From positions 1 through 26,116 of IMG/VR virus record IMGVR_UViG_3300009285_001158: a stretch of 26,116 nt of DNA; one strand, written 5' to 3'. Below are positions 13,325 through 21,250 of the stretch, one piece after another. The stretch comes from a virus. The notes below the pieces were generated by a model that worked only from the letters and a program-made list of their open reading frames with translations, was not told where the DNA came from and ran no database searches. Positions within the stretch are counted from its first letter, which is position 1. Each line of letters opens with the position of its first letter. Made by a program: the position numbers and the translations under genes.

Positions 13325-13792
13325 TTATGCAGCGGTTACCGACACGCTATACAGCGGCAGCGACGCATGTTGCGGCCAAGGAATGGCGATGACCTGCGCA
13401 TTCACGGACGCATCATTTGCGGCGATCCAAACGTGGAAGTATCCGGGCTGCGAAGACAAGCCCTTCAGATCCACGTCTACCCACAGCGAGCGGACCGCTC
13501 CACCTGCGAGGCCCAGAGCCGTGGTGAAGGTCAGAACGGCATTCGATGCGGACCAGATGTCCGTAGAGGTCGTTGCGTCTGAGCCTTCCCCAGTCGTGCT
13601 ATAGGCCACACTGATGCTGATGTTGGTTCCTTCCCCGATGGTCGTAGAGTGCGTAGCGAGGAAGAGAACCCCAGCCATACCGTCGAACCGGATGTTGGCA
13701 AACGCGGAACTAGAGTCCGACGTAATGCCGTCTGAGGTCAGCCCTCCGGTCATGCAAATGGGAGCACCCATCAAGTCAACTAGACGACTCAT
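13325..13792 (-). CDS. Putative capsid decoration or head structural protein
   Basis: The 155-residue protein lies 12 bases below the major capsid gene. It is small, beta-rich and Ser/Thr/Ala-rich (TTIGEGTNISISVAYSTTGEG, SNAVLTFTTALGLAGGAVRS, YFHVWIAANDASVNAQVIAIPWP) with no enzyme motif. Its size and position suit a decoration protein that cements or displays on the HK97 shell, but no family match is recognised. The TSDG/TSDS/GSD/STD dipeptides echo the hub repeats. Confidence 0.55.
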   Translation of the reverse strand: MSRLVDLMGAPICMTGGLTSDGITSDSSSAFANIRFDGMAGVLFLATHSTTIGEGTNISISVAYSTTGEGSDATTSTDIWSASNAVLTFTTALGLAGGAVRSLWVDVDLKGLSSQPGYFHVWIAANDASVNAQVIAIPWPQHASLPLYSVSVTAA

Positions 13793-13804
13793 GTTATCCT
13801 CCCC

Positions 13805-15052
13805 TTACGCAACCGTAGCGCCGACGCCGATGTTCCAGGCCTCTTCAACCGTCACCGTACCACTCTGGCGGAACGAGGTGAAGAAAGCGATCTCACCCGA
13901 CCCTTGGTACAAGAAGGGATTTCGTGCGATGCTGATGCCCTTGCGCTCTACTAGCGTGTAGTAGAACGGGGAACCGATTGCAATGAACCCGACGTTGTTG
14001 GTGTTGGTCGTGAGGTCGTCCTGCGTGAACACGGGCTTGCCGAGAAGATTCACTTCCCCGAGCCGAGGATCGATGGTCAGAAGATCGGCACTGCCCCACT
14101 CCATGCCCTTTGTGGTGCGGACCGAGAGAATGTCAGCCAGCGTAGCCGAAGCCATCAGCCAGGCTGCATCTGCACGGTACCCCTGAGGCAGATCGAAGTA
14201 ATGTCGCCAAAGGGCAGCACCACTCACGGTCATGAGCGGGGTTAGGTCAGAGTCCATCCCGGTATCGGTGTTGTACGTGAAGGCATCCGTATCCCCACTT
14301 TCAAAGATGCCCGAGTGCTGGTTCGTTCCGTTACCGACGGCGACGTAGTAGGCTTCCGTTGCCGCCATCGCCCGAGCCAAGCCCCGTCCGTAGTAGTCCA
14401 GGAGTCCGGCAACGTTGTCATCCAAGATTTCCTCGGAGAACCGCGTCACCTTTGTCCACTTCTGAACGGTCACCTGATTTTGGGCGAACACCGGATCGTT
14501 CGTGCTGTACGTACCGAGTTCGGCCGTCCGCGAGAACTTGGTAAGCGCCGTTGACTCTGCGGGCAGGTCCACGACCTTTAGGTCGGTCTGGAACACTCGC
14601 ACACCCATCTTGCGGGGGAACGAGATTGCGTCCCGCTTTTCGATGATCGTGCTATCGATGTCATCGGGCACAAGGTACTCGCCGGCAGCGCCGGTTGCCG
14701 AAGACATGGCCTTGCGTGACTCTTCGTCTACGCCCTGGCCAACCTCGCCGTCCCCAACCTGCTCCAGGGACCGCTTGGCTGCGACTTCATCGCCCGACCG
14801 CATCCAGTAGGCAAAGGCTTCCATATCGCCACTCTTCCCACCAGATCCGGGCTTGGCAACCTTCATGTGCACGGGGGCTGCCTTCTCTTCGATCCAGGTC
14901 TTGGCTTTCTTCTCACCCTCGGCCAGGCCACGCTCGTATGCGACCTTTTCGAGGGCTTCTTTCTCAGCAGCCTTAGCTGCCTTCTCGGATTGCCGAACGT
15001 CAAAGGCTTCGAGAGCCTTCGCAACGGCAAGCTCAAGCTCATTAGGTTCCAT
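13805..15052 (-). CDS. HK97-fold major capsid protein
   Basis: The 415-residue protein is read from ATG 15050-15052, with GGAGGA 7 bases upstream; a GTG 15 bases earlier is the alternative. Residues 1-55 form an Ala/Glu/Lys coiled coil, the delta-like scaffolding domain that the protease removes. The body shows the HK97 pattern: GEYLVPDDIDSTIIEK, KVVDLPAES, FSEEILDDNVAGLLDYY, the LPQGYRADAAWLMAS region, LLGKPVFTQDDL and FFTSFRQSGTVTVEEAWN. It forms the icosahedral shell, and it follows the protease. Confidence 0.9.
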   Translation of the reverse strand: MEPNELELAVAKALEAFDVRQSEKAAKAAEKEALEKVAYERGLAEGEKKAKTWIEEKAAPVHMKVAKPGSGGKSGDMEAFAYWMRSGDEVAAKRSLEQVGDGEVGQGVDEESRKAMSSATGAAGEYLVPDDIDSTIIEKRDAISFPRKMGVRVFQTDLKVVDLPAESTALTKFSRTAELGTYSTNDPVFAQNQVTVQKWTKVTRFSEEILDDNVAGLLDYYGRGLARAMAATEAYYVAVGNGTNQHSGIFESGDTDAFTYNTDTGMDSDLTPLMTVSGAALWRHYFDLPQGYRADAAWLMASATLADILSVRTTKGMEWGSADLLTIDPRLGEVNLLGKPVFTQDDLTTNTNNVGFIAIGSPFYYTLVERKGISIARNPFLYQGSGEIAFFTSFRQSGTVTVEEAWNIGVGATVA

Positions 15053-15066
15053 GGTAGTGTCCTCCA

Positions 15067-15882
15067 CTACTTTGGGCGCATCAGTCTGCGCGCCTCAACT
15101 ATGTAAAACGGATCAATCGACACTCGTTCTTTGCCCGAGCCATCGTCTTTCGTCGCATTCGCCTTTACTCCGTCAGGAGCCTCTGCGAACGCCTCTGGAA
15201 ATTCGATTCCCCGATGCGCGAACGCTGTCTTCAAGTGTGCAACGGCGTAATCGTTAGACGGTATACGCCTTCCCCCTGGGTCCGCATCCAACAGGCTCAA
15301 CTCCCCCAAGGGCCATACCAGGATTTCCCCAGTCCTGCGTAGGATGCGGGTCAGATACCCGATCGCCCCGCTGCTAGCCCGAGCCATGCCCTGCTTGGCA
15401 GCCTCGACAACCCGCTTGGCAAACTCATTGGTGTCGTCTATCACGACCTCGAACCAATGTCCGTCAGCCCGCTTGCCGATGTAGGTTGCCTCCCCGATAA
15501 CCTCGGGGAACATGACCTTGGTGTTGGCGGGATCTTCGCCATGGTTGTAGAAAACTGGCCTTCGATCTCCTGGCTTCAGTGCTAACTCAGTCCGCTCCGA
15601 GAAGAACTCCCCATCGACATCCTTACCGCCCATCGGCCCCCCGAAGGGAACACCCAGGACCTCTAGAACTTGGGGCGTCTTGCCAGCTACAACTTTGCCA
15701 GTAACCCCAGGATGGATAACCGTCTTGTTCTCGCTGGCCCAAATGGCGGCGATTTGATCCTCGGCCGCATCTCTCGTAGGATGGCAACCCAATGCCTTAC
15801 CAATAGGCTCCCCGTCCGAATCCTTGCGGTGGACACAATAGGGCTCGTCGTCCGGCCCCGTCTGGAAAACTCCGTATGGCAT
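15067..15882 (-). CDS. Prohead maturation protease (HK97/S78-like)
   Basis: The 271-residue protein starts at ATG 15880-15882 with GGAGGTAGGA upstream; the GTG 12 bases earlier overlaps the preceding gene and is less likely. Residues 1-52 resemble a small domain found in phage head proteins (PYCVHRKDSDGEPIGKALGC, AAEDQIAAIWASE). The protease core follows: YNHGED with candidate catalytic His114, IGEATYIGKRADGHWFEVVI, and ARASSGAIGYL with candidate nucleophile Ser170 or Ser171. It ends with WPLGELSLLD. It cleaves the capsid N-terminal domain inside the prohead and lies just upstream of the capsid gene. Confidence 0.8.
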   Translation of the reverse strand: MPYGVFQTGPDDEPYCVHRKDSDGEPIGKALGCHPTRDAAEDQIAAIWASENKTVIHPGVTGKVVAGKTPQVLEVLGVPFGGPMGGKDVDGEFFSERTELALKPGDRRPVFYNHGEDPANTKVMFPEVIGEATYIGKRADGHWFEVVIDDTNEFAKRVVEAAKQGMARASSGAIGYLTRILRRTGEILVWPLGELSLLDADPGGRRIPSNDYAVAHLKTAFAHRGIEFPEAFAEAPDGVKANATKDDGSGKERVSIDPFYIVEARRLMRPK

Positions 15883-15884
15883 TC

Positions 15885-16310
15885 CTACCTCCACGTGTCC
15901 TCAAAGATGGTGTGGAAGATCCTCTTCAACCTACCCAGGTTCTGCACAGCCAATACCTTCGCCACTTTCCAGCCTCTTGCCCCGGCCCAGGCCACCTGGT
16001 GGAGACCCGATAACCATCCCGAGTAGCTGGCGGTATTCTCCAGAAGGATCGGGGACGTGTCGTGTACCATCCACTTATGAAGCATGTCCTCTGAGGTTCG
16101 GTGGGCGGAAGTTCCAGTTACCATACCAACCCCTCGATCGTAATAAGGCGTTGGGGGCTGGTTTGCTTCGGTCTCGGGCGGATAAGGCGTAACCTCGCTC
16201 TCAACATCCTTGGCGTACATGAGGACGGCCTTATGAGCCAGATCGGCATCGGCCATTTTCGTAAACTTCCGCATCAGACGATCCAGGCCCTCAACTCGCG
16301 AGACGGTCAC
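15885..16310 (-). CDS. HK97 gp10-like head-tail/tail completion protein
   Basis: The 141-residue protein uses a GTG start (16308-16310) with GAGAGG 7 bases upstream. It overlaps the MuF gene by 20 bases. VEGLDRLMRKF at the N-terminus and the later YYDRGVGMVTGT, ENTASYSGWLSGLHQ and GWKVAKV follow the pattern of HK97 gp10-like proteins. Those usually lie between the connector and the tube; here it sits between MuF and protease, which is unusual. It could instead be a minor head protein with a similar fold. Confidence 0.55.
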   Translation of the reverse strand: MTVSRVEGLDRLMRKFTKMADADLAHKAVLMYAKDVESEVTPYPPETEANQPPTPYYDRGVGMVTGTSAHRTSEDMLHKWMVHDTSPILLENTASYSGWLSGLHQVAWAGARGWKVAKVLAVQNLGRLKRIFHTIFEDTWR

Positions 16311-17037
16311 GCTTCAGCCTCTCGTCAACGAACTGCTCAATGTGCTCCCAAGTTACTGTCTTCCGAGGATCGACCCACCGAACCGTAGAGGCGCATCGAC
16401 ACCCTATGTGCAGCGGGGGCATATCCTCCGCCTCGACTACCTGCCCATCCAAGGGCCGACATATCTCCTCACAAGCATCCTCAGCGGCATGGAAGATCGT
16501 CTCGACCTCAAATCCCTCGGCCTCCAGGTACTCTCGGGCCGCATCCTGTCCCAGGGACTGGGCTCGGGTCGTTTCCGTAACGCCTATCCGGGCCGCCCGA
16601 TCCTGAGGGAAGATCCCGCTGATTGCCTCCTCAAGGCCCTGCCGATTCAACTCCCCCCTATGCCAAAGGTTCATAACCTCCGCCAGCCGATCGGCACTCG
16701 TTCGGTTGATCCCCTGTACGAGATCGAATGCGTATAGTCGCACCCGATCCATGAGACCTGCGGGCGGGCTGACTATCCCCGTAGTTGGGCCGGACGAGAC
16801 TATGCCCGTAATGGGGATGGATGAAAGATAAGAGGCCAGCCCGCCCGCGGCCAGGAGGGAAATCAACCAAGGGAACTCGTGATCCTCTTGATCCCAAAAC
16901 CCCTGTTGAAGCACCTCATTGGGGTTTCGATCTAGGGCGTCGAGAATGCGCTGCTCTTGGGCTGTAAAGGTTCTACCAAACTTACGAATGAGTTTGGCCT
17001 CTAAAGCGTCCCGCTCAATTACGGAGAGCTTATCCAT
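16291..17037 (-). CDS. MuF/SPP1 gp7-like minor head protein
   Basis: This 248-residue protein lies directly below the portal gene. The C-terminal half carries the MuF signature: RIGVTETTRAQSLGQ (150-163), then a metal-binding-like set, CEEIC (189-193) and PPLHIGCRC with His210, Cys213 and Cys215. MuF proteins are injected or attach to the portal inside the capsid. The N-terminal 100 residues include a Gly/Ser/Pro/Ile linker with two copies of TGIVS (residues 77-81 and 86-90). No C-terminal toxin domain is present. Confidence 0.85.
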   Translation of the reverse strand: MDKLSVIERDALEAKLIRKFGRTFTAQEQRILDALDRNPNEVLQQGFWDQEDHEFPWLISLLAAGGLASYLSSIPITGIVSSGPTTGIVSPPAGLMDRVRLYAFDLVQGINRTSADRLAEVMNLWHRGELNRQGLEEAISGIFPQDRAARIGVTETTRAQSLGQDAAREYLEAEGFEVETIFHAAEDACEEICRPLDGQVVEAEDMPPLHIGCRCASTVRWVDPRKTVTWEHIEQFVDERLKRDRLAS

Positions 17038-17071
17038 TTATAGCTAATCCCGTCTCGAATGTGGCCGCAAT

Positions 17072-18655
17072 TCATAAATAACCCTGCCATGTCCTGACCT
17101 TCGTAAATACCTTGTTTACCTGATCCGAAGTCTTACAGGCCTCCAAGGAACCGAGGATTGAGTCCACCATAGGAGCGGGCAGAATCTCGGATTTGAATGC
17201 TATAGCCGGCGACTTGCCATCCTTCAAGCGCTTGATGGCCTTCCGGTTCCATTTGGCTAACTCATCCGCAGCAGTGCTATCTGGCATCCCAGGCATAGTC
17301 GGCTGGACGGGCTCAGGGGCCGCAACAGCCTCCGGCACATCAGCAGCGTCGTATCCCATCTCCAGACTGGCCACTTCGGGCCTGATGATTTTGGTCGTCA
17401 CTAACAGCGCCACCCGCTCTGCCTTCAGACTCTGGTCCTCTTGGAGCACCATTAGCTGGTCCCACTCCCAAACGAAGGTTTCGGCGCCCATGTCAGGGGC
17501 CAACTCGGCATTTATCACAGAGGCAATATATTCGCCATCAGGGACGATGGTCTCGGTATACAACCCCTTGCGCTGCTCGCCCGCCGTAGCATAGTTCGCC
17601 GCTTCCCATGCCCCCACGAGCACGGGAGGTACACCCAGAGATGCACAGATGGACTTGCGGGCCTCTTCTCGTACATCCTTCAATGCCAGCTTGTCAGGAG
17701 CGTAACCCATCTCCTTGGGCTCGGCTCCACCTCCAACGAATGCCGTCCCGCCAATGCTCTTGTTCTTGCCGTACATTTGCTTCCAGACGGCGGATAGGCG
17801 GTTTAGCTCATTTTGGTCCTGCGTGGGGGCCGACATAATAAACTGCGGCATGGCCCGGTTCTCAAAAAATGATTGCATGTGGTCGTCGGCGGCCGCCTCG
17901 ACTTGCATAGCCTTCCTACAAACTTCAAGGGGCGACAGGCCGATCAACTGGCTGTCGGGATTGTAACGATGGAAGTAAACAACATCTTGCCGAGCAAGGT
18001 CCCTCGGCACGCCCTGCGATCTGTAAATGAACCTCTCGATGCCCTCTGACCCAATCTTGGCCTCGACTGCCTTGGGGGATAGGCGCTGAATAAACACCGG
18101 CGCATTCTTCCCCTTACGAACCTTCAACCAATAGGCATTGCCATAAATACAAAGGTCCGCCTCGGTGTAACCAATCAACTCAAGCCAGTTGCACTCAGGA
18201 TTGACCTCTTTCAGCAGAGTGCCTAGGGCGCTGTCTTCCATAACAGTTTCACCATCCGCCCCCACAATCTGATAGGGGGCCTGGGCGAGCGCTTGACTCC
18301 TAATCTCAACACACCGATATGCCCAGGCACTCTTGCGATAGAACACATCGATGGCATCACTGCGCCCCTCAGCGAAGTCGATCCACCACCGGGCAGGGCG
18401 GACTGTCTTCCTGGCCTCGGGGTCCCATATCTGCGTCCCCTCAGCAAAGGCGATCGCCATATCGTGCTGGGCGTCAATGTCATCTTCCTCCAGCGCCCGT
18501 ACAACATAATCCGCCACAACCGGCTTGAAGATGGCCTTTCGCTCACCTGCCCGATTCTCCCAATGATCGAAATACTGCCTCTTCTCAATTCGCCGATCCT
18601 CGTCGGTCTTGGCCGACATCCGCTGATACTTAGGGGCTGCTTTCTTCGCTGCCAT
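17072..18655 (-). CDS. Portal protein (HK97 family)
   Basis: The 527-residue protein starts with ATG inside the TGATG junction with the large terminase. It forms the dodecameric ring at the packaging vertex. Characteristic stretches include YRCVEIRSQALAQAPYQIVG, WLELIGYTEADLCIYGNAYW, VVYFHRYNPDSQLIGLSPLE and RKSICASLGVPPVLVGAWE followed by a Tyr/Ala/Thr stretch. These match the core of phage portals. The C-terminal region (VPEAVAAPEPVQPTMPGMPD) is a Pro-rich linker leading to a helical tail. Length is a little above average. Confidence 0.9.
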   Translation of the reverse strand: MAAKKAAPKYQRMSAKTDEDRRIEKRQYFDHWENRAGERKAIFKPVVADYVVRALEEDDIDAQHDMAIAFAEGTQIWDPEARKTVRPARWWIDFAEGRSDAIDVFYRKSAWAYRCVEIRSQALAQAPYQIVGADGETVMEDSALGTLLKEVNPECNWLELIGYTEADLCIYGNAYWLKVRKGKNAPVFIQRLSPKAVEAKIGSEGIERFIYRSQGVPRDLARQDVVYFHRYNPDSQLIGLSPLEVCRKAMQVEAAADDHMQSFFENRAMPQFIMSAPTQDQNELNRLSAVWKQMYGKNKSIGGTAFVGGGAEPKEMGYAPDKLALKDVREEARKSICASLGVPPVLVGAWEAANYATAGEQRKGLYTETIVPDGEYIASVINAELAPDMGAETFVWEWDQLMVLQEDQSLKAERVALLVTTKIIRPEVASLEMGYDAADVPEAVAAPEPVQPTMPGMPDSTAADELAKWNRKAIKRLKDGKSPAIAFKSEILPAPMVDSILGSLEACKTSDQVNKVFTKVRTWQGYL

Positions 18656-19896
18656 CAGTCATCATCCTCGCCAGCCCCGGCCCACGACATCGGTATCCCG
18701 CCCGTGTTCTCGGCCCGCTCCAACATGATTGCCCGAGCCATCGGGATATCGTCATGCAGCCCAGCCGGAGCCCCATAAGTCGTGTTGCCCTGAGCGCTAA
18801 CCTTCATCTCGTAACTCTCCATCTCCCCGTTAGCGATTGGCCTGTCCAACCACTTCCAAGTCCCCCGCTCCAGGGCCAGTTGCAGCCGCCGGATAATCCG
18901 CCCCTTGCTCTCATGCGTCGTAGTGAACGCCTCAACGCTGACCCCATCCTCCCGTAACTGTTCGATGTTGGGACCACCAATAGAATTGGCTTCGGCCAAT
19001 AGAGAAGGATGCCAACGCTCAATATGCGCCTTGATACGGTCACGCTGAACAGGGTAGCCAATCTGGGTAAACCGGTCCAAGACAAGCTCCTTATTGCAAT
19101 CCGCACATCCAATTGACAAGACTGTGGCGTCATCTCTGCGTCCCCAATCCATCCCAGCTACCAGCCGATGTCCCTGGTGGGATCGGATGTCGGCATCGGT
19201 TGGAGAGTAGAGACTGGCGGAGAGGTTACGGAAGACCTGGCCCTCTCCCTCCAGGAACTCACCCAGGATCTCCTGACGATAGGCATCATCTGACATATCC
19301 CCGACAAGCTCTGCCAATGCCTCTTTAGAAATGTAGGGGTTGTCAAAAGTCGTTCCATGCCAGGCCGCCCAACGCCCCGTCTCATCCGCCTGGGCCTTCA
19401 AAAACAGCCGATAGGCGTGATTCTTGCGGCTGGGGCTCGTAATGAATACCCCATCCCCATCGTTGTCTAGGAGCATGGGCTGACCCACGACATCCCAAAC
19501 ATCCGGGTCCATGTAGGCATACTCGTCCAGTATCAGGATGTCGCAGTAGTCGCTCCGTAAAGTATCTGCGTCAAACCCCGTCTTGGCCCGAATGCTGCCA
19601 AACCCCGGCATCTCCAGCAGCCGCAAGGTTTCGTTCTTGTAAAGGAGCCCCTTGCCAATCTCGGGACCGAAGTGCCCCTTGACCAGCCCCCAGAACGCCT
19701 CTGTCTGGGTTTCCTTGGGGGCCGCATAAAGTACCCGCTTGCCCTCTACCATCCCCCTGGCCCCAATCATGCTGACTAGAGTCGTCTTCCCAAACCGCCT
19801 ACCGCAGACAACAACTTTACGCTTGGCCGGAGACCGAATGATCTCGTACTGCTTCGGGTGTGGCGTCAGGCGTAGCGTCCGAGTTACTTTGTCCAT
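18655..19896 (-). CDS. terL: Terminase large subunit
   Basis: The 413-residue protein starts at an ATG inside the terminase small gene (80-base overlap). The ATPase half has a Walker A, CGRRFGKTT at 31-39, and a Walker B, ILILDE at 120-125. The nuclease half has an RNase H-like acidic set: Asp250 in GMDWGRRDD, Glu302 in LLAEANSIGG, and His-Asp-Asp at 381-383. It pumps and cuts DNA at the portal. Order small, large, portal is standard. Headful or cos packaging cannot be told. Confidence 0.95.
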   Translation of the reverse strand: MDKVTRTLRLTPHPKQYEIIRSPAKRKVVVCGRRFGKTTLVSMIGARGMVEGKRVLYAAPKETQTEAFWGLVKGHFGPEIGKGLLYKNETLRLLEMPGFGSIRAKTGFDADTLRSDYCDILILDEYAYMDPDVWDVVGQPMLLDNDGDGVFITSPSRKNHAYRLFLKAQADETGRWAAWHGTTFDNPYISKEALAELVGDMSDDAYRQEILGEFLEGEGQVFRNLSASLYSPTDADIRSHQGHRLVAGMDWGRRDDATVLSIGCADCNKELVLDRFTQIGYPVQRDRIKAHIERWHPSLLAEANSIGGPNIEQLREDGVSVEAFTTTHESKGRIIRRLQLALERGTWKWLDRPIANGEMESYEMKVSAQGNTTYGAPAGLHDDIPMARAIMLERAENTGGIPMSWAGAGEDDD

Positions 19897-20263
19897 CCGG
19901 CTCCACTAACTCCATCTTCAACTCATAGGTAACTTTCTGATTTGAATTCAGGGTTAGCTCAGGCCCCCAGTCTTGCCTAAACCTGCGCTCCAGTAACTTG
20001 ACTGCCCCGCCCGGCTTCTCCCTCTCCGCCAACAGAATCCACTTGCGCTCGGCCTGAGCCATCGCCGCCTCAACGGTGTCAGAAAACTCGGGCTTGGTCT
20101 TGAGCCAGTCGTAGTAAGTCTCCCTGGTTATCTTGGCGGCAGCGCATGAGGCACGAACCGTACAACCCTGCGTCAACCACTCCAACAGGGTCTCTACTCG
20201 CTCATCATCCAACTTGGTTGGCCTGCCTGGTCTACGCCAGGACCTGGCTCTCACTCTCGCCAC
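19817..20263 (-). CDS. terS: Terminase small subunit
   Basis: The 148-residue protein starts with GTG at 20261-20263, with GAGG about 7 bases upstream. RRPGRPTKLDDERVETLLEWL followed by AASCAAAKITRETYYDWL-like sequence (residues 32-54) is the N-terminal helix-turn-helix typical of small terminases, used to recognise the packaging site. A helical AEREKPGGAVKLLERRF stretch follows. The C-terminus is Asp/Ser/Pro-rich and disordered-looking. It overlaps the preceding small gene by 32 bases and the large terminase by 80. Confidence 0.8.
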   Translation of the reverse strand: MARVRARSWRRPGRPTKLDDERVETLLEWLTQGCTVRASCAAAKITRETYYDWLKTKPEFSDTVEAAMAQAERKWILLAEREKPGGAVKLLERRFRQDWGPELTLNSNQKVTYELKMELVEPDGQSNSDATPDATPEAVRDHSVSGQA

Positions 20264-20411
20264 TTAGAACCTCGGGAGGGGCCTGCTCCGCATAGAACAA
20301 CTTGCCCGTTTCAACATACCGGGCATGAGCAGGCGGCATTCGAAGCTGTCGGAATGGATACTTGACAGCCCCGGATCTCTTCTTGGGAATGTAGTTGTGG
20401 AACAAACGCAT
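20232..20411 (-). CDS. Small basic hypothetical protein, 59 residues
   Basis: The ATG at 20409-20411 lies two bases after the TGA of the membrane protein gene, suggesting coupling. The N-terminus is basic and aromatic (MRLFHNYIPKKRSG, YPFRQLRMPP). No family is recognised. It may be a small packaging or regulatory protein. Its tight spacing and overlap with terS support it. Confidence 0.55.
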   Translation of the reverse strand: MRLFHNYIPKKRSGAVKYPFRQLRMPPAHARYVETGKLFYAEQAPPEVLSGESESQVLA

Positions 20412-20413
20412 GG

Positions 20414-20608
20414 TCACTTGGTGAACGCATCCTCCCAAGCCCATCCCAAAATCACCAAGGCAAAAACGGGCTGGATCGCGGCGATGATGAACTTGAGGTC
20501 AGCAGCAGCAGCGCCAGCATACTTGCCGACAAAGTAGATTGACAAGCTGCAAACCATGTCAAACACGGCAGTCCAGAACTTGGCACTCTTGAACATGCGA
20601 ACAAACAT
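20414..20608 (-). CDS. Small two-helix membrane protein, holin-like
   Basis: The 64-residue protein starts at ATG 20606-20608 with AGGAGG 6 bases upstream. Two hydrophobic segments are visible: FWTAVFDMVCSLSIYFVG (about 10-28) and FIIAAIQPVFALVILGWAW (about 39-57), separated by a small Gly/Ala/Asp turn. Both ends are charged. This is the size and shape of class II holins, but it opens the packaging operon rather than the lysis genes, so the role is unproved. It is the first gene below the 20609-20944 gap. Confidence 0.6.
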   Translation of the reverse strand: MFVRMFKSAKFWTAVFDMVCSLSIYFVGKYAGAAAADLKFIIAAIQPVFALVILGWAWEDAFTK

Positions 20609-20944
20609 CACCTGCCTCCTGGTTTGAATATCCTTGTGGGGAAGTTCTGAGAACTGCTCTTATCGTAACTTACAACGACCACCCCCCTTGTATACAAATT
20701 GGGGGTGTATCGTGCATAAACAATGGTCAATTAGCTTACAAAGGGGCCGGGGCTCCAACTTGTCCCGCATCGCAAGGCGCAAAGCGCCCGCAGCGTAGAC
20801 TCCGACTCTGGTTGCCCAGCGGAGCAGTCGGGCGCATTCTTGGGCCACTAGTGATGGGCACCGTACGTGGCTAGCAGCAACCTACGTTCTCCTGGCCCTC
20901 CAGGCCCGGCCCCACTCACCGTCTATATACTAATACGCCCTAGG
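20609..20944. other. Intergenic region ahead of the packaging operon
   Basis: These 336 bases have no supported gene; a 62-codon GTG ORF at 20660-20848 has no ribosome-binding site and is rejected. Contents: an ACCCCC/GGGGGT hairpin (20681-20706) around the palindrome TTGTATACAA; a GGCGC/GCGCC hairpin at 20776-20788; CCCTCCAGGCCC at 20896-20907, also found at 259-270; and the palindrome TAGGCTAGCCTA at 20941-20952. A late promoter is expected here, but no convincing sigma-70 pair was seen. A phage-specific promoter is possible. Confidence 0.5.
20681..20706. promoter_or_regulatory. Hairpin or operator around the palindrome TTGTATACAA
   Basis: ACCCCC at 20681-20686 pairs with GGGGGT at 20701-20706, and between them lies the 10-bp perfect palindrome TTGTATACAA (20688-20697). 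There is no U-tract on either strand. It lies about 75 bases above the first packaging-operon gene, so an operator or a phage promoter element is likelier than a terminator. Confidence 0.4.
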
Positions 20945-21250
20945 CTAGCCTAAGAAATCCCCCTCACTCTCGTCAAAAGAAACGAAATCGAAGGTACTCT
21001 CGATATTGGGCCGATCCCGCCCCAAGTCTCTCCTACGATTCTGCTCTGCCTGCTTCAAGAACCTGGCCCAGCTAGGCCAGCTACGAAGACTCTGGCCTAG
21101 GCCGTGCGCCTTACGACAGCCGAGACATGCCCACGACCGGCAACTGACGATCCTCCCGCAGATCGAGCAGCACTCACTAACCACTATATCCCTGACATCT
21201 AGACTTTCAGAAACGCCTGTCAAGGGGAGAAATCCATCCGTATCACTCAT
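20945..21250 (-). CDS. Cysteine-rich putative zinc-binding protein, 101 residues
   Basis: The ATG at 21248-21250 overlaps the methyltransferase stop (ATGA). Residues 27-45 hold six cysteines (CCSICG, then a Cys, then ACLGC), enough for a zinc ribbon with extra ligands. The rest is basic (RFLKQAEQNRRRDLGRDRP), then acidic at the C-terminus (FDESEGDF). No family is recognised. It is the last gene of the accessory cassette, before the intergenic gap. Confidence 0.6.
   Translation of the reverse strand: MSDTDGFLPLTGVSESLDVRDIVVSECCSICGRIVSCRSWACLGCRKAHGLGQSLRSWPSWARFLKQAEQNRRRDLGRDRPNIESTFDFVSFDESEGDFLG

Noticed and set aside
12777-13604. 275-codon plus-strand ORF opposite connector and decoration genes
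   Set aside because: Shadow of minus-strand genes, with no initiation signal or motif.
20660-20848. 62-codon GTG ORF in the intergenic gap
   Set aside because: It has no ribosome-binding site and no recognisable protein pattern, and it lies in a region with hairpins and palindromes; probably non-coding.
20700-20850. Possible tRNA in the 20609-20944 gap
   Set aside because: Several G+C stems are present, but no cloverleaf with a proper T-loop and acceptor stem could be drawn on either strand.
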